19,364 nucleotides of DNA from Candidatus Gerdarchaeota archaeon (GCA_016840945.1 JAEORJ010000217.1:1-19364), one strand, 5' to 3'; counted from the first letter of the stretch, positions 1-7,949 are shown. The notes: generated from the letters alone by a model not told the origin. Program-made: numbers and translations.

Positions 1-8
1 TATTAGAT

Positions 9-21
9 AATATTTAATTAT
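9..21 (+). promoter_or_regulatory. putative promoter element (duplicated upstream block, copy 1)
   Basis: The 13-base block AATATTTAATTAT lies 64 bases before the TTG start of the first zinc-ribbon gene. The same block occurs at 563-575, 63 bases before the start of the paralogue. Conservation of both sequence and distance while surrounding bases differ suggests a TATA-like core promoter. This is inference; no transcript start is visible. Confidence 0.4.
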
Positions 22-72
22 AGAAAAGTAACTTATCTAAATAATAGTCCAGTAAATGGAGAGAAAATAATC

Positions 73-522
73 TTGAGTAGCGATCTAAAACATTGTCCAT
101 ATTGTGGATCAGTTGTAGAAAAAGGAGCTCAGTTTTGCCAAAATTGTGGTGCATCTCTAAGTATAGATGCTACAGTGCCAGCTGCAAATCAACCAACAGG
201 TTACACCCCTCCTCCTCCAGCAGAAACATATGGCACGCAACCTTATTATCAACAACCAACTCAAACTGTTTATGTTCCACGACAACAAACATCTGACGAT
301 TCTTTGGGAATATTATCATTAATATTTGGTTTATTAGGATGTTTTGTAATACCCTTTATAGGTAGTATTGTTGCTATTATTACAGGTCATATGGCTAGGA
401 AGAAAGGATCGAGCACTTATTCAACTGTAGGTTTACTTTTAGGATACATATCATTGGTTCTATCACTATTATATATAGGATTAATAATTTGGCTAGCAGT
501 ACCTTGGTATTGGTACATCTAA
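73..522 (+). CDS. zinc-ribbon / DUF4190-like small membrane protein (paralogue 1)
   Basis: The 149-residue protein opens with a zinc ribbon, Cys8-x2-Cys11 and Cys22-x2-Cys25. A Pro/Gln/Tyr-rich flexible linker follows (about residues 35-75). The C-terminal half has two hydrophobic helices (about 79-106 and 117-145) separated by a short basic loop after GHMARKKG, the arrangement of DUF4190-type proteins. The likely topology is a cytoplasmic zinc ribbon anchored by two membrane helices; the function is unknown. The start is a TTG at 73, preceded by GGAG ten bases upstream. The paralogue keeps the same leader and start, which supports the choice. It is a tandem duplicate of the gene at 626-1069. 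Confidence 0.85.
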   Translation: MSSDLKHCPYCGSVVEKGAQFCQNCGASLSIDATVPAANQPTGYTPPPPAETYGTQPYYQQPTQTVYVPRQQTSDDSLGILSLIFGLLGCFVIPFIGSIVAIITGHMARKKGSSTYSTVGLLLGYISLVLSLLYIGLIIWLAVPWYWYI

Positions 523-562
523 AACCTATTTTCTATTTTTTTAATTTTTATTTTTATTAAGC

Positions 563-575
563 AATATTTAATTAT
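563..575 (+). promoter_or_regulatory. putative promoter element (duplicated upstream block, copy 2)
   Basis: This is an identical 13-base copy of the block at 9-21, here 63 bases before the TTG start of the second zinc-ribbon gene. It implies that this paralogue has its own promoter rather than depending on readthrough from the first gene. Confidence 0.4.
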
Positions 576-625
576 GCTTAAGAACCCTATTTATTTAACA
601 ATTTAATAATTGGAGAGAAAATAAT

Positions 626-1069
626 TTGAGTGACGATTATAGACATTGCCCTTTCTGTGGCTCAGCAGTAGAAAAGGGAACCCAATTTTGTCAAAATTGT
701 GGTGCTTCATTAACTGGTATAGATGAAGTTACACCAAGTTCACAACCTGTCTCCTATGGCTCTCAAAATCAACAAAGTTATCAACAACCTGCGTACCCCC
801 AACAACCAACTTATTATCAACAACCATCAACCGTTTATTATCAAAAATCGCAAGATAATTCATTAGGTGTACTTTCCATGATTTTTGGTCTATTGGGTTG
901 TTTTGCTATACCATTCATTGGTAGTTTAGTAGCTATAATAACTGGTCATATGTCTCTATCAAAAGGTAAGAATACTTATGCAATTGTTGGATTGATTTTA
1001 GGTTATTTGGTCATAATAGGTGGAATCATTGGTATTATCCTTGCATTTCTACCAATTTTTTGGTATTAA
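626..1069 (+). CDS. zinc-ribbon / DUF4190-like small membrane protein (paralogue 2)
   Basis: The 147-residue protein is a close paralogue of its upstream neighbour. It has the same Cys8/Cys11/Cys22/Cys25 ribbon, a linker even richer in Gln, Tyr and Pro (about residues 38-78), and a near-identical hydrophobic pair beginning LGVLSMIFGLLGCF. The linker and the last membrane helix have diverged most, and the ribbon and first helix least. The start is TTG at 626 with the leader GGAGAGAAAATAAT, which matches the first copy almost base for base. The function is not known; the ribbon could bind protein or nucleic acid near the membrane. Confidence 0.85.
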   Translation: MSDDYRHCPFCGSAVEKGTQFCQNCGASLTGIDEVTPSSQPVSYGSQNQQSYQQPAYPQQPTYYQQPSTVYYQKSQDNSLGVLSMIFGLLGCFAIPFIGSLVAIITGHMSLSKGKNTYAIVGLILGYLVIIGGIIGIILAFLPIFWY

Positions 1070-1090
1070 ATAATATTCTCAATAGCTTAA

Positions 1091-1124
1091 AAGAGAAGAG
1101 ATTGTAATACTTATCCCTTCTCTT
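1091..1124. terminator. putative bidirectional terminator hairpin
   Basis: AAGAGAAG (1091-1098) and CTTCTCTT (1117-1124) form an 8-bp inverted repeat with an 18-base loop, flanked by AT-rich sequence. It lies between two convergent genes (ending at 1069 and 1142). The loop is long, so the call is weak. Confidence 0.35.
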
Positions 1125-1141
1125 AATTGAACCTCAATTAA

Positions 1142-1792
1142 TCAAAAAGCATTTCTTACGATAGGGTGGATACCGAAATTTTCAGATCCATCAACATGTT
1201 CTGTTCGTTGAATAAATCGTTTGTTCTCAAGGATGTTTAAAACCTGTTCTGCTTCTTGATCAGATATTTTTAGAAAGCGAACTATATCAGACACATTAAC
1301 ACGACGTTTATATCTAATAAAGGATAATAATCTTGCTTCAGCTGAGTCAAATTTCATTTCAGCACGATTGGCAATTACTGGAGGGGTATAGATTGGTTTT
1401 TCTACCTCTTGCATTATACCAAAAATGCGGTTTACTGTTGTAGCAATTTTATTAAAATTATCCATAGGTATAGGTTCATTTGTTTCTGTTAATTCTCGTT
1501 TGAACATATAATGGAAGTGATCAGCTATACGTTCAAGTCTTTTATATGTTAAAGGAGCATGTTCATTTTTGTTTGTTGCTGCAACAAATATTATTGGTTC
1601 GCTGATTTTGAAAACAAATCTACTTCTATTAGTTTCTATCCATTGTAACTCCACACCAAAAGAACCAACAAAGGAATTAACAGCACTTAAAAATCCACTA
1701 ATAAGATTCTCATCGTTCATGCTATTGTCGTATTTCCTATGAAATAAGCAAGTACCAGAATCTTTGAGAATCCAGATCTCTAATAAGCTCAT
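1142..1792 (-). CDS. longin-like domain protein with C-terminal winged helix
   Basis: The 216-residue protein begins MSLLEIWILKDSG, and residues 1-120 follow a longin/roadblock-like pattern: an N-terminal strand reporting 'hardware', an amphipathic helix (about 30-44, LISGFLSAVNSFVGSFG), further strands, then a long helix (about 80-98). Such domains are common in Asgard archaea, where they bind small GTPases or act in membrane traffic; that role is inferred here. Residues about 150-200 form a winged helix (RRVNVSDIVRFLKISDQEA), suggesting DNA binding or a protein-protein module. The ATG start has GGTG seven bases upstream. It is divergent from the ABC permease operon. It could be a regulator of that operon, but nothing shows this directly. 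Confidence 0.6.
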   Translation of the reverse strand: MSLLEIWILKDSGTCLFHRKYDNSMNDENLISGFLSAVNSFVGSFGVELQWIETNRSRFVFKISEPIIFVAATNKNEHAPLTYKRLERIADHFHYMFKRELTETNEPIPMDNFNKIATTVNRIFGIMQEVEKPIYTPPVIANRAEMKFDSAEARLLSFIRYKRRVNVSDIVRFLKISDQEAEQVLNILENKRFIQRTEHVDGSENFGIHPIVRNAF

Positions 1793-1983
1793 ATGTTACA
1801 CCTTACCTCGAATACTACTGTTCCACTATTATAGAAACAAGACTGCTTAGTAATATTAAATAATGTAATATTTACATACTCTGAAAATAATATCCTCTCT
1901 CATAATCGTCTTCTAATTTATTTTTGCTCCTTTTTACCCAATTTTATTCTTTTTGTAGGTATTTTGTACTGTTCTAAAAGTAT

Positions 1984-2005
1984 ATATATCGTATTAACGA
2001 TATAT
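1984..2005. promoter_or_regulatory. operator-like dyad 1 upstream of ABC permeases
   Basis: ATATATCGT (1984-1992) and ACGATATAT (1997-2005) are perfect 9-base inverted repeats separated by ATTA. A second, imperfect dyad of the same geometry is centred 32 bp downstream, about three helical turns away. The position, roughly 80-100 bases before the permease start, fits a binding site for a dimeric regulator. This is inference from symmetry. Confidence 0.45.
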
Positions 2006-2015
2006 CATATAACCA

Positions 2016-2037
2016 ATATACTATATTTACGATATAT
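2016..2037. promoter_or_regulatory. operator-like dyad 2 upstream of ABC permeases
   Basis: The right arm ACGATATAT (2029-2037) is identical to that of dyad 1. The left arm ATATACTAT (2016-2024) matches the other arm at 6 of 9 positions, again with a 4-base spacer. Same-face placement with dyad 1 suggests cooperative binding. The AT-rich core may also contain the TATA box. Confidence 0.4.
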
Positions 2038-2041
2038 TAAC

Positions 2042-2057
2042 CATTCATAAATGAATG
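2042..2057. promoter_or_regulatory. 16-bp palindrome in the permease leader
   Basis: CATTCAT-AA-ATGAATG is a perfect inverted repeat eight bases before the ribosome binding site (AAAGGTGAT, 2065-2073). It could be a third operator or a small RNA hairpin next to the Shine-Dalgarno element. No experimental support is visible. Confidence 0.35.
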
Positions 2058-2081
2058 AAAAAATAAAGGTGATATGAAAAA

Positions 2082-3494
2082 ATGTCTATGAGGAGTTATG
2101 CAATTAGACGATTCTTATACGTACTCCCGACAATTTTAGGTATATCAATTGTTAGTTTTGCGCTTATTGCAGCTTCTCCTGGTGATCCTATTCAGATCAG
2201 AATGGGATTGTTTAAAGGAGAACAAACAGACTACTTAAATCGATACAACGAAATTGGATTACAAATTGGACTACTACAAAAAGTAGGTCAAGATAATTTC
2301 ACAATGCATTTAGATATGGACTCAGTTAATGGTTTTTCAGCAAAACAATTTAATGTTACAGGCCCAAAATCTGGGCATATTGAATTTACTACTGTTACGT
2401 TAATTTTACGAAGTGATATTGAGCGCGAATTTAGCATTTCAGGGTATGATGAAATTACTAACATTGTTATACCTGGTAATTATCAGGAATATGAATTAAC
2501 TTTTGTAGCAAATATTAATTCATTTGAAAGCTCATTTAATCAGTCATCCCAACAAGTTGACTATCAGCTTGTCCGAACCTTTGAATATACAGCAACTGGT
2601 TTAGAATGGGATACCGGTGTTATGATAGTTAACCATTCCATATATGTAAGAGTTAATGTTTTTACTCGATATTTACAATGGTTAGGCCTTATGAAACGAT
2701 ACATCTGGGAAGAAAGAACTTCTAGAAGAAGTGGTTTATTCCAAGGTGATTTAGGTCGTTCTTGGCACTGGGTTGAAGGAAGTAGTGACCTAGGTAAACC
2801 AATTACTGATATTATTATTAGTCGTTTATGGTATACACTATTTTTAACTACACCTGCTTTTATTATTGGTACAATCTTGGCTACTATTATAGGTGTTGTA
2901 CAAGCAACAAGGCAGTACTCATTATGGGACAAAAGTGTGACCCTTGCTTCGTTAATCGGTTTTTCAATGCCAGTATTTTGGTTAGCAAAACTTGTTATGC
3001 TTGCATCATTCTATTTATTCAATTTTACTGGAGCAACGCAAGGTGAAGCGTTTAGAGAACCGTTTATCTTGAATCCACAATTTTATTTGTTCTTAATATT
3101 ACCTACAATAACATTAGTACTTACAGGTTTGGTTTTCCTGGCAAGATTAACACGATCACAATTACTGGATATTCTAAGACAAGATTATGTTATTACTGCA
3201 CGTGCGAAAGGTTTAGCAGAACGAAATGTTATTTACAAACATGCTTTTAGAAATGCTCTTTTACCAATTATAACCGTCGTAGGATTAGCTTTACCAGGAT
3301 TACTTGGTGGTTCAGTAATGACTGAAGGAGTTTTTGGTTGGCCTGGATTAGGAAGTGTATTCCTAAACAGTGCGTTAAATCGTGATCATCCAATGATGAT
3401 GGCTACGAATTTTGTTTTTGGAACACTGTTCCTTGTATTTAGAGTCTTTGTTGACTTGAGTTATGCTCTAGTTGATCCAAGGATAAGGTATTAG
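2082..3494 (+). CDS. ABC transporter permease, dipeptide/oligopeptide (DppB/OppB) type, with extracytoplasmic insertion
   Basis: The 470-residue integral membrane protein is an inner-membrane channel subunit for peptide or related solute uptake. TM1 covers about residues 10-31 and is followed by the family's SPGDP. A FQGDLGRSW motif lies near residue 222, and about five further membrane helices follow. The EAA coupling loop to the ATPase is around 355-395 (TARAKGL, HAFRNALLPI). Family members are usually 310-340 residues. The excess is a beta-rich stretch of about 120 residues between TM1 and GDLG, on the external side. The start ATG is supported by AAAGGTGAT. The gene is paired with the second permease 12 bases downstream. 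No solute-binding protein or ATPase gene is in this window. Confidence 0.9.
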   Translation: MSMRSYAIRRFLYVLPTILGISIVSFALIAASPGDPIQIRMGLFKGEQTDYLNRYNEIGLQIGLLQKVGQDNFTMHLDMDSVNGFSAKQFNVTGPKSGHIEFTTVTLILRSDIEREFSISGYDEITNIVIPGNYQEYELTFVANINSFESSFNQSSQQVDYQLVRTFEYTATGLEWDTGVMIVNHSIYVRVNVFTRYLQWLGLMKRYIWEERTSRRSGLFQGDLGRSWHWVEGSSDLGKPITDIIISRLWYTLFLTTPAFIIGTILATIIGVVQATRQYSLWDKSVTLASLIGFSMPVFWLAKLVMLASFYLFNFTGATQGEAFREPFILNPQFYLFLILPTITLVLTGLVFLARLTRSQLLDILRQDYVITARAKGLAERNVIYKHAFRNALLPIITVVGLALPGLLGGSVMTEGVFGWPGLGSVFLNSALNRDHPMMMATNFVFGTLFLVFRVFVDLSYALVDPRIRY

Positions 3495-3506
3495 GAGGTA
3501 TAAAAT

Positions 3507-4547
3507 ATGGCAACAGTAAATGAAACAAACGTCGACCGAGAAGCGCGAATTCTTGAAGAAATAAAATTGGTTGAAGGTTCAAGCCTTTGGGCAATTGTTT
3601 TGAAAAGAATGCGAAAAAATCAGATGGGTATGATTGGATTCTATATAGTTGCAGCATTAGTTGTGATGGCTGCTGTAGCATTTCTACTACAACAATATGA
3701 TAACTTATTTGGTTTGAATAATCCAACTGCTGATCCATGGGACCAAAATAATTACTATATTGAGTTATGGATACCCGGAACTGAAAAATACATTCGATTG
3801 TTAGCTCACCCTAGATATATTATTCCTGGAGATCAAACTATACCTCCTTGTTTACAATATCCATTTGGTACAGATACTCGTGGGTATGACCTATTATCTA
3901 GAACTTTCTTTGGTTCAACATTATCACTAGTATTAGGGTTCGTTGGCCAAATTACTACTAGTATTTTAGGAATGATAGTTGGTTCTGTTTCAGGGTATTT
4001 TGGTGGAGCATTTGATGACATTGTTCAAAGAATTAATGAGCTGATCAGTGCAATTCCAGGTTTTATTCTCTTTATCTTTGTAGTATCCATTTTCAGAGAT
4101 GTCGCTGGAAATATACCAGGTGGTATATATGTCGTTGTAATCACAGTTTTTGCTCTGATAGGTTGGGGTGGCACCAGTCTCATAGTTCGTAGTAAAATAC
4201 TGTCATTAAAGACCACTGAATTCATCGAAGCTGAAAGAGCTTTAGGTGCTAAAGATGCCCGAATAATATTCAGACATATTATACCAAATTCACTTTCCCC
4301 GGTAGTTGTTATTACAACATTAGGAATTGCTAATACGATAATTTTCATTGCGGCATTAGCTTTCTTTGGTTTAGGTGATCCAACAGCAGTAACCTGGGGT
4401 GATGACCTAGCTTACCATAGAGATAATCTATTAACCTACTGGTGGATGCCTACTTGGCCAGCATTGATGATCTTTTTAACCATTTTAGGTTTCAACCTGA
4501 TGGGAGACGCTTTATTGGATGCTTTAGATCCAAAGCAGAAAAATTAG
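3507..4547 (+). CDS. ABC transporter permease, dipeptide/oligopeptide (DppC/OppC) type
   Basis: The 346-residue partner permease has a cytoplasmic N-terminus and TM1 at about 46-65. A roughly 65-residue external segment ends in the family motif YPFGTDTRGYDLLSR, and more helices follow. The EAA loop lies at about 238-272 (ERALGAKDARIIFRHIIPNS), and FFGLGDPTAVTWGDDL near 290 is typical of DppC. The ATG is preceded by GGAGGT, which begins at the last base of the upstream stop codon. This indicates an operon with tight coupling. The two permeases probably form a heterodimer. A terminator hairpin follows at 4557, so the two-gene unit ends here without ATPase or binding-protein genes. Confidence 0.92.
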   Translation: MATVNETNVDREARILEEIKLVEGSSLWAIVLKRMRKNQMGMIGFYIVAALVVMAAVAFLLQQYDNLFGLNNPTADPWDQNNYYIELWIPGTEKYIRLLAHPRYIIPGDQTIPPCLQYPFGTDTRGYDLLSRTFFGSTLSLVLGFVGQITTSILGMIVGSVSGYFGGAFDDIVQRINELISAIPGFILFIFVVSIFRDVAGNIPGGIYVVVITVFALIGWGGTSLIVRSKILSLKTTEFIEAERALGAKDARIIFRHIIPNSLSPVVVITTLGIANTIIFIAALAFFGLGDPTAVTWGDDLAYHRDNLLTYWWMPTWPALMIFLTILGFNLMGDALLDALDPKQKN

Positions 4548-4556
4548 ATTCGATTT

Positions 4557-4592
4557 GGGAATAGCTAAAATCTATTCCCTTCACTCTTTTTT
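4557..4592 (+). terminator. terminator of the permease operon
   Basis: GGGAATAG (4557-4564) pairs perfectly with CTATTCCC (4572-4579) around a 7-base loop. A T6 tract (4587-4592) follows, just after the second permease stop codon. Confidence 0.65.
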
Positions 4593-4677
4593 ATTGCTAT
4601 TAAGGGCAATTAATTTATATTAGAGATTTTTGCCTATGATATAATAATTATAGTGTATATATAAGGCGGTTTCAAAT

Positions 4678-6303
4678 TTGTCTGATAAATTTGATTTTGG
4701 CGATGATACTGACGAAGTTATTGGTAGAGGTACCTGGATTGATAAGTTAGCACTAGATGTTATTGCGCGAAAGGATAAGTTACAAGGAGATCATCCTTCA
4801 CTTATTCGAACAGAAAGCGGTTTAGGTGCTTCTGGATTTCCACATATTGGTTCCTTTGCTGATGCCTCGAGGTCATATGCATTTAAATTGGCAATTGAAG
4901 ACTTAGGTCGAGAAGCTGAATTCATTGCTTTTGCTGATGATCTTGATGGTTTGCGTAAAGTTCCCGTAGGAACTCCTCCAGAGCTTAAAGAACATCTTGG
5001 TAAACCAGTGTCACTTATTCCTGATCCTTGGGGTTGCCATAACAGCTATGGAGAGCATATGTCATCGTTATTAATAGAATCAATTCAATTAGCTGGAATA
5101 GAATTTACCCCAGGCTCAGCCTATAAGCTTTATAGCTCTGGTAAAATGGCTTCTCAAGTTAAACAAGTGCTAAAAAATGCTAAATTAGCTGGAGAAATAA
5201 TTAAAGAAACAACTGCACAAGAGAAGTACCTAGAGGTTTTACCCTATCATGCTATATGTGAGAAATGTGGTAAAATATACACAACTAAAGCAATCAATTT
5301 TGATGAAAAGAAAGGTAAAGTGGAATATGTTTGTGAAGGAGATGAGATTAGAGGTAAGTTATTAGATGGTTGCGGACATAGAGGTTGGGCTGATATAACC
5401 AAAGCTGATGGAAAATTAACATGGAAAGTAGAATTCGCTGCTAGATGGGAATTGCAACAAGTTGACTTTGAAGCTTTTGGAAAGGATATCTTCGAGTCTG
5501 TAATTTGCAACGATGAAATTTGCCGTCAAATCTTCAAATATGAACCACCAACTCATGCTAGATATGAAATGTTTCTAGATAAAGGAGGTTCAAAAATATC
5601 CAAATCTACTGGAAATGTCTTCACTCCTCAAACATGGTTTAAGTATGGTTCCACTCAATCATTAGCATTATTGACTTACAAAAGAATGACTGGTAGTAGA
5701 ACTCTAGCAGTTGATGATATACCAATTTATATGAGCGAATTAGATTTTTTGGAAGATGTTTATTTCGGGCGTATTAAGGAATCTAATCAAGCTAAAAAGC
5801 GTAAATTAAATGGTTTATTTGAATATTGTTGGCATTTAAGCCCACCAGAAGATCGTTCAATTCATATTCCTTACACTTTATTAGTAAATCTAATAGCTGT
5901 TGCACCTGAAGTTGCTCGAGAAGAATTCCTTGAAACGCGTCTAAAAGAATATGGTTATCTCCAGGAAGGAACAACCCTTGCTGATGTAAAAGATTTGATC
6001 ACTTATGCTACAAATTGGGTCAATGATTTTCAAGAAATGGAAGAAGTTGTTATAGAATTAAATGAGAATGAGAAAAAAGCTCTCAAAGAATTGATTTTAG
6101 CTTTGAAAGGTGCTAAAAATGCTGATGAAATTCAAGGAGCAATTTTCGAGACATCAAGAAAATTCGATATCAAAACTGGAAATTTCTTCAAACTATTATA
6201 TCAAATATTGCTAAATGCTGAGCGAGGTCCAAAAATAGGTCCTTATATTGAAACTGTTGGTGTAAAACACGCAATAAAGAAAATTGAAAAAAATCTAAAA
6301 TAG
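4678..6303 (+). CDS. lysS: lysyl-tRNA synthetase, class I
   Basis: The 541-residue enzyme attaches lysine to tRNA-Lys in the cytoplasm. It is the class I form characteristic of many archaea. The HIGH-type signature is GFPHIGSF with His56 and Gly58, and the KMSKS-type loop is KISKS at 306-310. Between them, Cys194, Cys197, Cys219, Cys232 and His234 form a likely zinc-binding insertion. The alpha-helical anticodon-binding region occupies the C-terminal third. Length is typical of the family. The start is TTG at 4678. The leader AAGGCGGT is a weak Shine-Dalgarno match, and no better start is evident because the protein begins at the usual place. It is monocistronic, with its own terminator at 6315. 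Confidence 0.95.
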   Translation: MSDKFDFGDDTDEVIGRGTWIDKLALDVIARKDKLQGDHPSLIRTESGLGASGFPHIGSFADASRSYAFKLAIEDLGREAEFIAFADDLDGLRKVPVGTPPELKEHLGKPVSLIPDPWGCHNSYGEHMSSLLIESIQLAGIEFTPGSAYKLYSSGKMASQVKQVLKNAKLAGEIIKETTAQEKYLEVLPYHAICEKCGKIYTTKAINFDEKKGKVEYVCEGDEIRGKLLDGCGHRGWADITKADGKLTWKVEFAARWELQQVDFEAFGKDIFESVICNDEICRQIFKYEPPTHARYEMFLDKGGSKISKSTGNVFTPQTWFKYGSTQSLALLTYKRMTGSRTLAVDDIPIYMSELDFLEDVYFGRIKESNQAKKRKLNGLFEYCWHLSPPEDRSIHIPYTLLVNLIAVAPEVAREEFLETRLKEYGYLQEGTTLADVKDLITYATNWVNDFQEMEEVVIELNENEKKALKELILALKGAKNADEIQGAIFETSRKFDIKTGNFFKLLYQILLNAERGPKIGPYIETVGVKHAIKKIEKNLK

Positions 6304-6314
6304 ATATGAATTTC

Positions 6315-6344
6315 AAGTTGTTCTTCTGAACAACTTATTTTTTT
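6315..6344 (+). terminator. terminator of the LysRS gene
   Basis: AAGTTGTTC (6315-6323) and GAACAACTT (6328-6336) make a perfect 9-bp stem with a TTCT loop. T7 (6338-6344) follows. It abuts the end of the convergent taw1 gene at 6346. Confidence 0.7.
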
Positions 6345-6345
6345 A

Positions 6346-7380
6346 TTAATTTAAATTTGGAATTTTCAATGGTTGTTTTCCATTAGAAAGTATGACAACT
6401 TTACTTTCTTCCATTTCGTATACTTGTTTATATTTTGGTAATGCTGTTTTCAATTTATCAGCAAAAGCTTGGATATCTTCAATATATGGCATATTTGCTC
6501 TTGTTACTCTGTATTGTGAAAACCCTACAGGAGCGAATCCTTTTATTTCAACAAATGATGGTTGGGCGATTTGTATTAATGGAACATATTCTTCAGGATT
6601 TATCATGTTTATTTTTTTAGCTAAAGTTAACCTTGTGACTGTCCTACCAGGAAATGTTGATAAAATCTTAAGGCTTTCTTGAATCTTATCCCATCCATTT
6701 GAAATAAGTGGTTTACATACACGAATATACTCTTTCTTATCTGGTGCTGGAATGGTTATATATAATTGTGTTGGGATGCTATCTTCATCAATCATTTTTT
6801 GTAAAGTTTCGGGTATTGTGCCATTTGATACAATGAAAGTGGTTAATCCCTTTTTCTTTAATAATCTCAATAGCTCTGTCATAAATGGATAAAGTGTTGG
6901 CTCACCTGCGAGACTTAAAGCTACATGTCTTGGTTTAGTAGCTTCAACAAATTTCTCTTGAGTGATAATTGGTTTATATCCTGAAATACATCTTTTCCAA
7001 CCCCAAAGTAATCCTTTATACACTTCTTCAGGAGTGTCAAAATCCTCAGGATTAGCTTTCCAAAATGGCTTTAATCCAATATCTTTTTCTTGCAACCTCC
7101 AACAAAAAACACACTGATGATTACATAGTAAAGTTGGTGTTGCTTGAATGCATTGATGGCTTTTAATTCCATAAGCATTTTTATAGCAAAAACGATTCTC
7201 TTTCAAATAATTATGTGTCCATAAACATTTCTTAACAGCAACTTGTTTTCCATATAGCTGATATCCCTGTTTTAGTAACCTCTCTTGAATTTCTTTTGGA
7301 ATTATAGAATCAGGATGGATTTTATTATCAACCATAAAATCACTACACGAGTAAATACAATTCGCTATGGTTTTTGCCAT
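6346..7380 (-). CDS. taw1: 4-demethylwyosine synthase (Taw1/TYW1), radical SAM
   Basis: The 344-residue radical SAM enzyme condenses pyruvate-derived carbon with m1G37 of tRNA-Phe to give the tricyclic imG-14. The radical SAM motif is Cys86-x3-Cys90-x2-Cys93 (CNHQCVFCW). Three more cysteines, 52, 65 and 77, are spaced as expected for the second iron-sulfur cluster of this family. SLAGEPTLYP matches the region typical of the SAM-binding part. The ATG at 7380 overlaps the end of endA by 16 bases. An in-frame ATG at 7335 would remove 15 residues and is also plausible, because neither start has a strong ribosome site. The substrate-producing enzyme Trm5 is encoded at 12655-13716. Confidence 0.93.
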   Translation of the reverse strand: MAKTIANCIYSCSDFMVDNKIHPDSIIPKEIQERLLKQGYQLYGKQVAVKKCLWTHNYLKENRFCYKNAYGIKSHQCIQATPTLLCNHQCVFCWRLQEKDIGLKPFWKANPEDFDTPEEVYKGLLWGWKRCISGYKPIITQEKFVEATKPRHVALSLAGEPTLYPFMTELLRLLKKKGLTTFIVSNGTIPETLQKMIDEDSIPTQLYITIPAPDKKEYIRVCKPLISNGWDKIQESLKILSTFPGRTVTRLTLAKKINMINPEEYVPLIQIAQPSFVEIKGFAPVGFSQYRVTRANMPYIEDIQAFADKLKTALPKYKQVYEMEESKVVILSNGKQPLKIPNLN

Positions 7381-7949
7381 ACAAAACCAAAATATCTAAC
7401 CTCATTATTATGAAGTATTGTTGCTATTACAAATTTCTTTCTTACAGATGTTGCTAACCTGCCTGCTCTAACAAGTTCAATTGCGGTTAATTCACTTCCT
7501 CGTGGTAATGCTGTTATAACATATGGTGAATGATCTAAACCCGGTCCTTGTTGATAAACTGCAAAATCAGCTCCAAATTTCAATCCAGGTCTTGGTATTA
7601 AACCTCGATTTCTGATATCTTTATAGATTAACATTTTCTCCTCGAATAAATCTATGTGTTTTTTTCCAATTGATATCAAAATTTCTTCTGTTAGAATTTG
7701 ATTTGTTTCTTTTATTTTTACATTTATTTTTTTCTTTTCAACCAAATAGCAAGCTTCAATCAAAGTTAATTCCAAAGGTCTATCAAAACTTTCTCCTTTT
7801 GGTTTTCTAATACCCAAAGGTTTTCCAAAAAAACCATCTGCATATAGTTTTGAACCTTCATCGTGATCCCAAACAATAACTCGTTGTTCAATTAGCTCAG
7901 CATTAATTTCAGATGATTTCTCCGGTTTTTTAGCTTGTTCGTTAGGCAT
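7365..7949 (-). CDS. endA: tRNA-splicing endonuclease (EndA)
   Basis: The 194-residue endonuclease cuts introns from precursor tRNAs at bulge-helix-bulge structures. The catalytic triad is visible: Tyr132 (in FGADFAVY), His140 (in DHSPY) and Lys171 (in SVRKKF), with family-like spacing. About 120 N-terminal residues form the usual accessory domain. The length matches the single-repeat, homotetramer-type archaeal enzyme. Its 3' end overlaps taw1, so the two tRNA-maturation genes probably form one transcript. The first 18 residues are polar and may be disordered. Confidence 0.93.
   Translation of the reverse strand: MPNEQAKKPEKSSEINAELIEQRVIVWDHDEGSKLYADGFFGKPLGIRKPKGESFDRPLELTLIEACYLVEKKKINVKIKETNQILTEEILISIGKKHIDLFEEKMLIYKDIRNRGLIPRPGLKFGADFAVYQQGPGLDHSPYVITALPRGSELTAIELVRAGRLATSVRKKFVIATILHNNEVRYFGFVWQKP

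Noticed and set aside
1850..1872. GTAATATT direct repeat upstream of the longin-like gene
   Set aside because: Short and composed of A and T in a very AT-rich promoter region; two copies are not beyond chance.
4640..4680. tRNA-like T-arm sequence (GGTTTCAAAT) before the LysRS gene
   Set aside because: No acceptor stem, anticodon arm or CCA-proximal pairing can be found around it; it is the ribosome-site/leader region.
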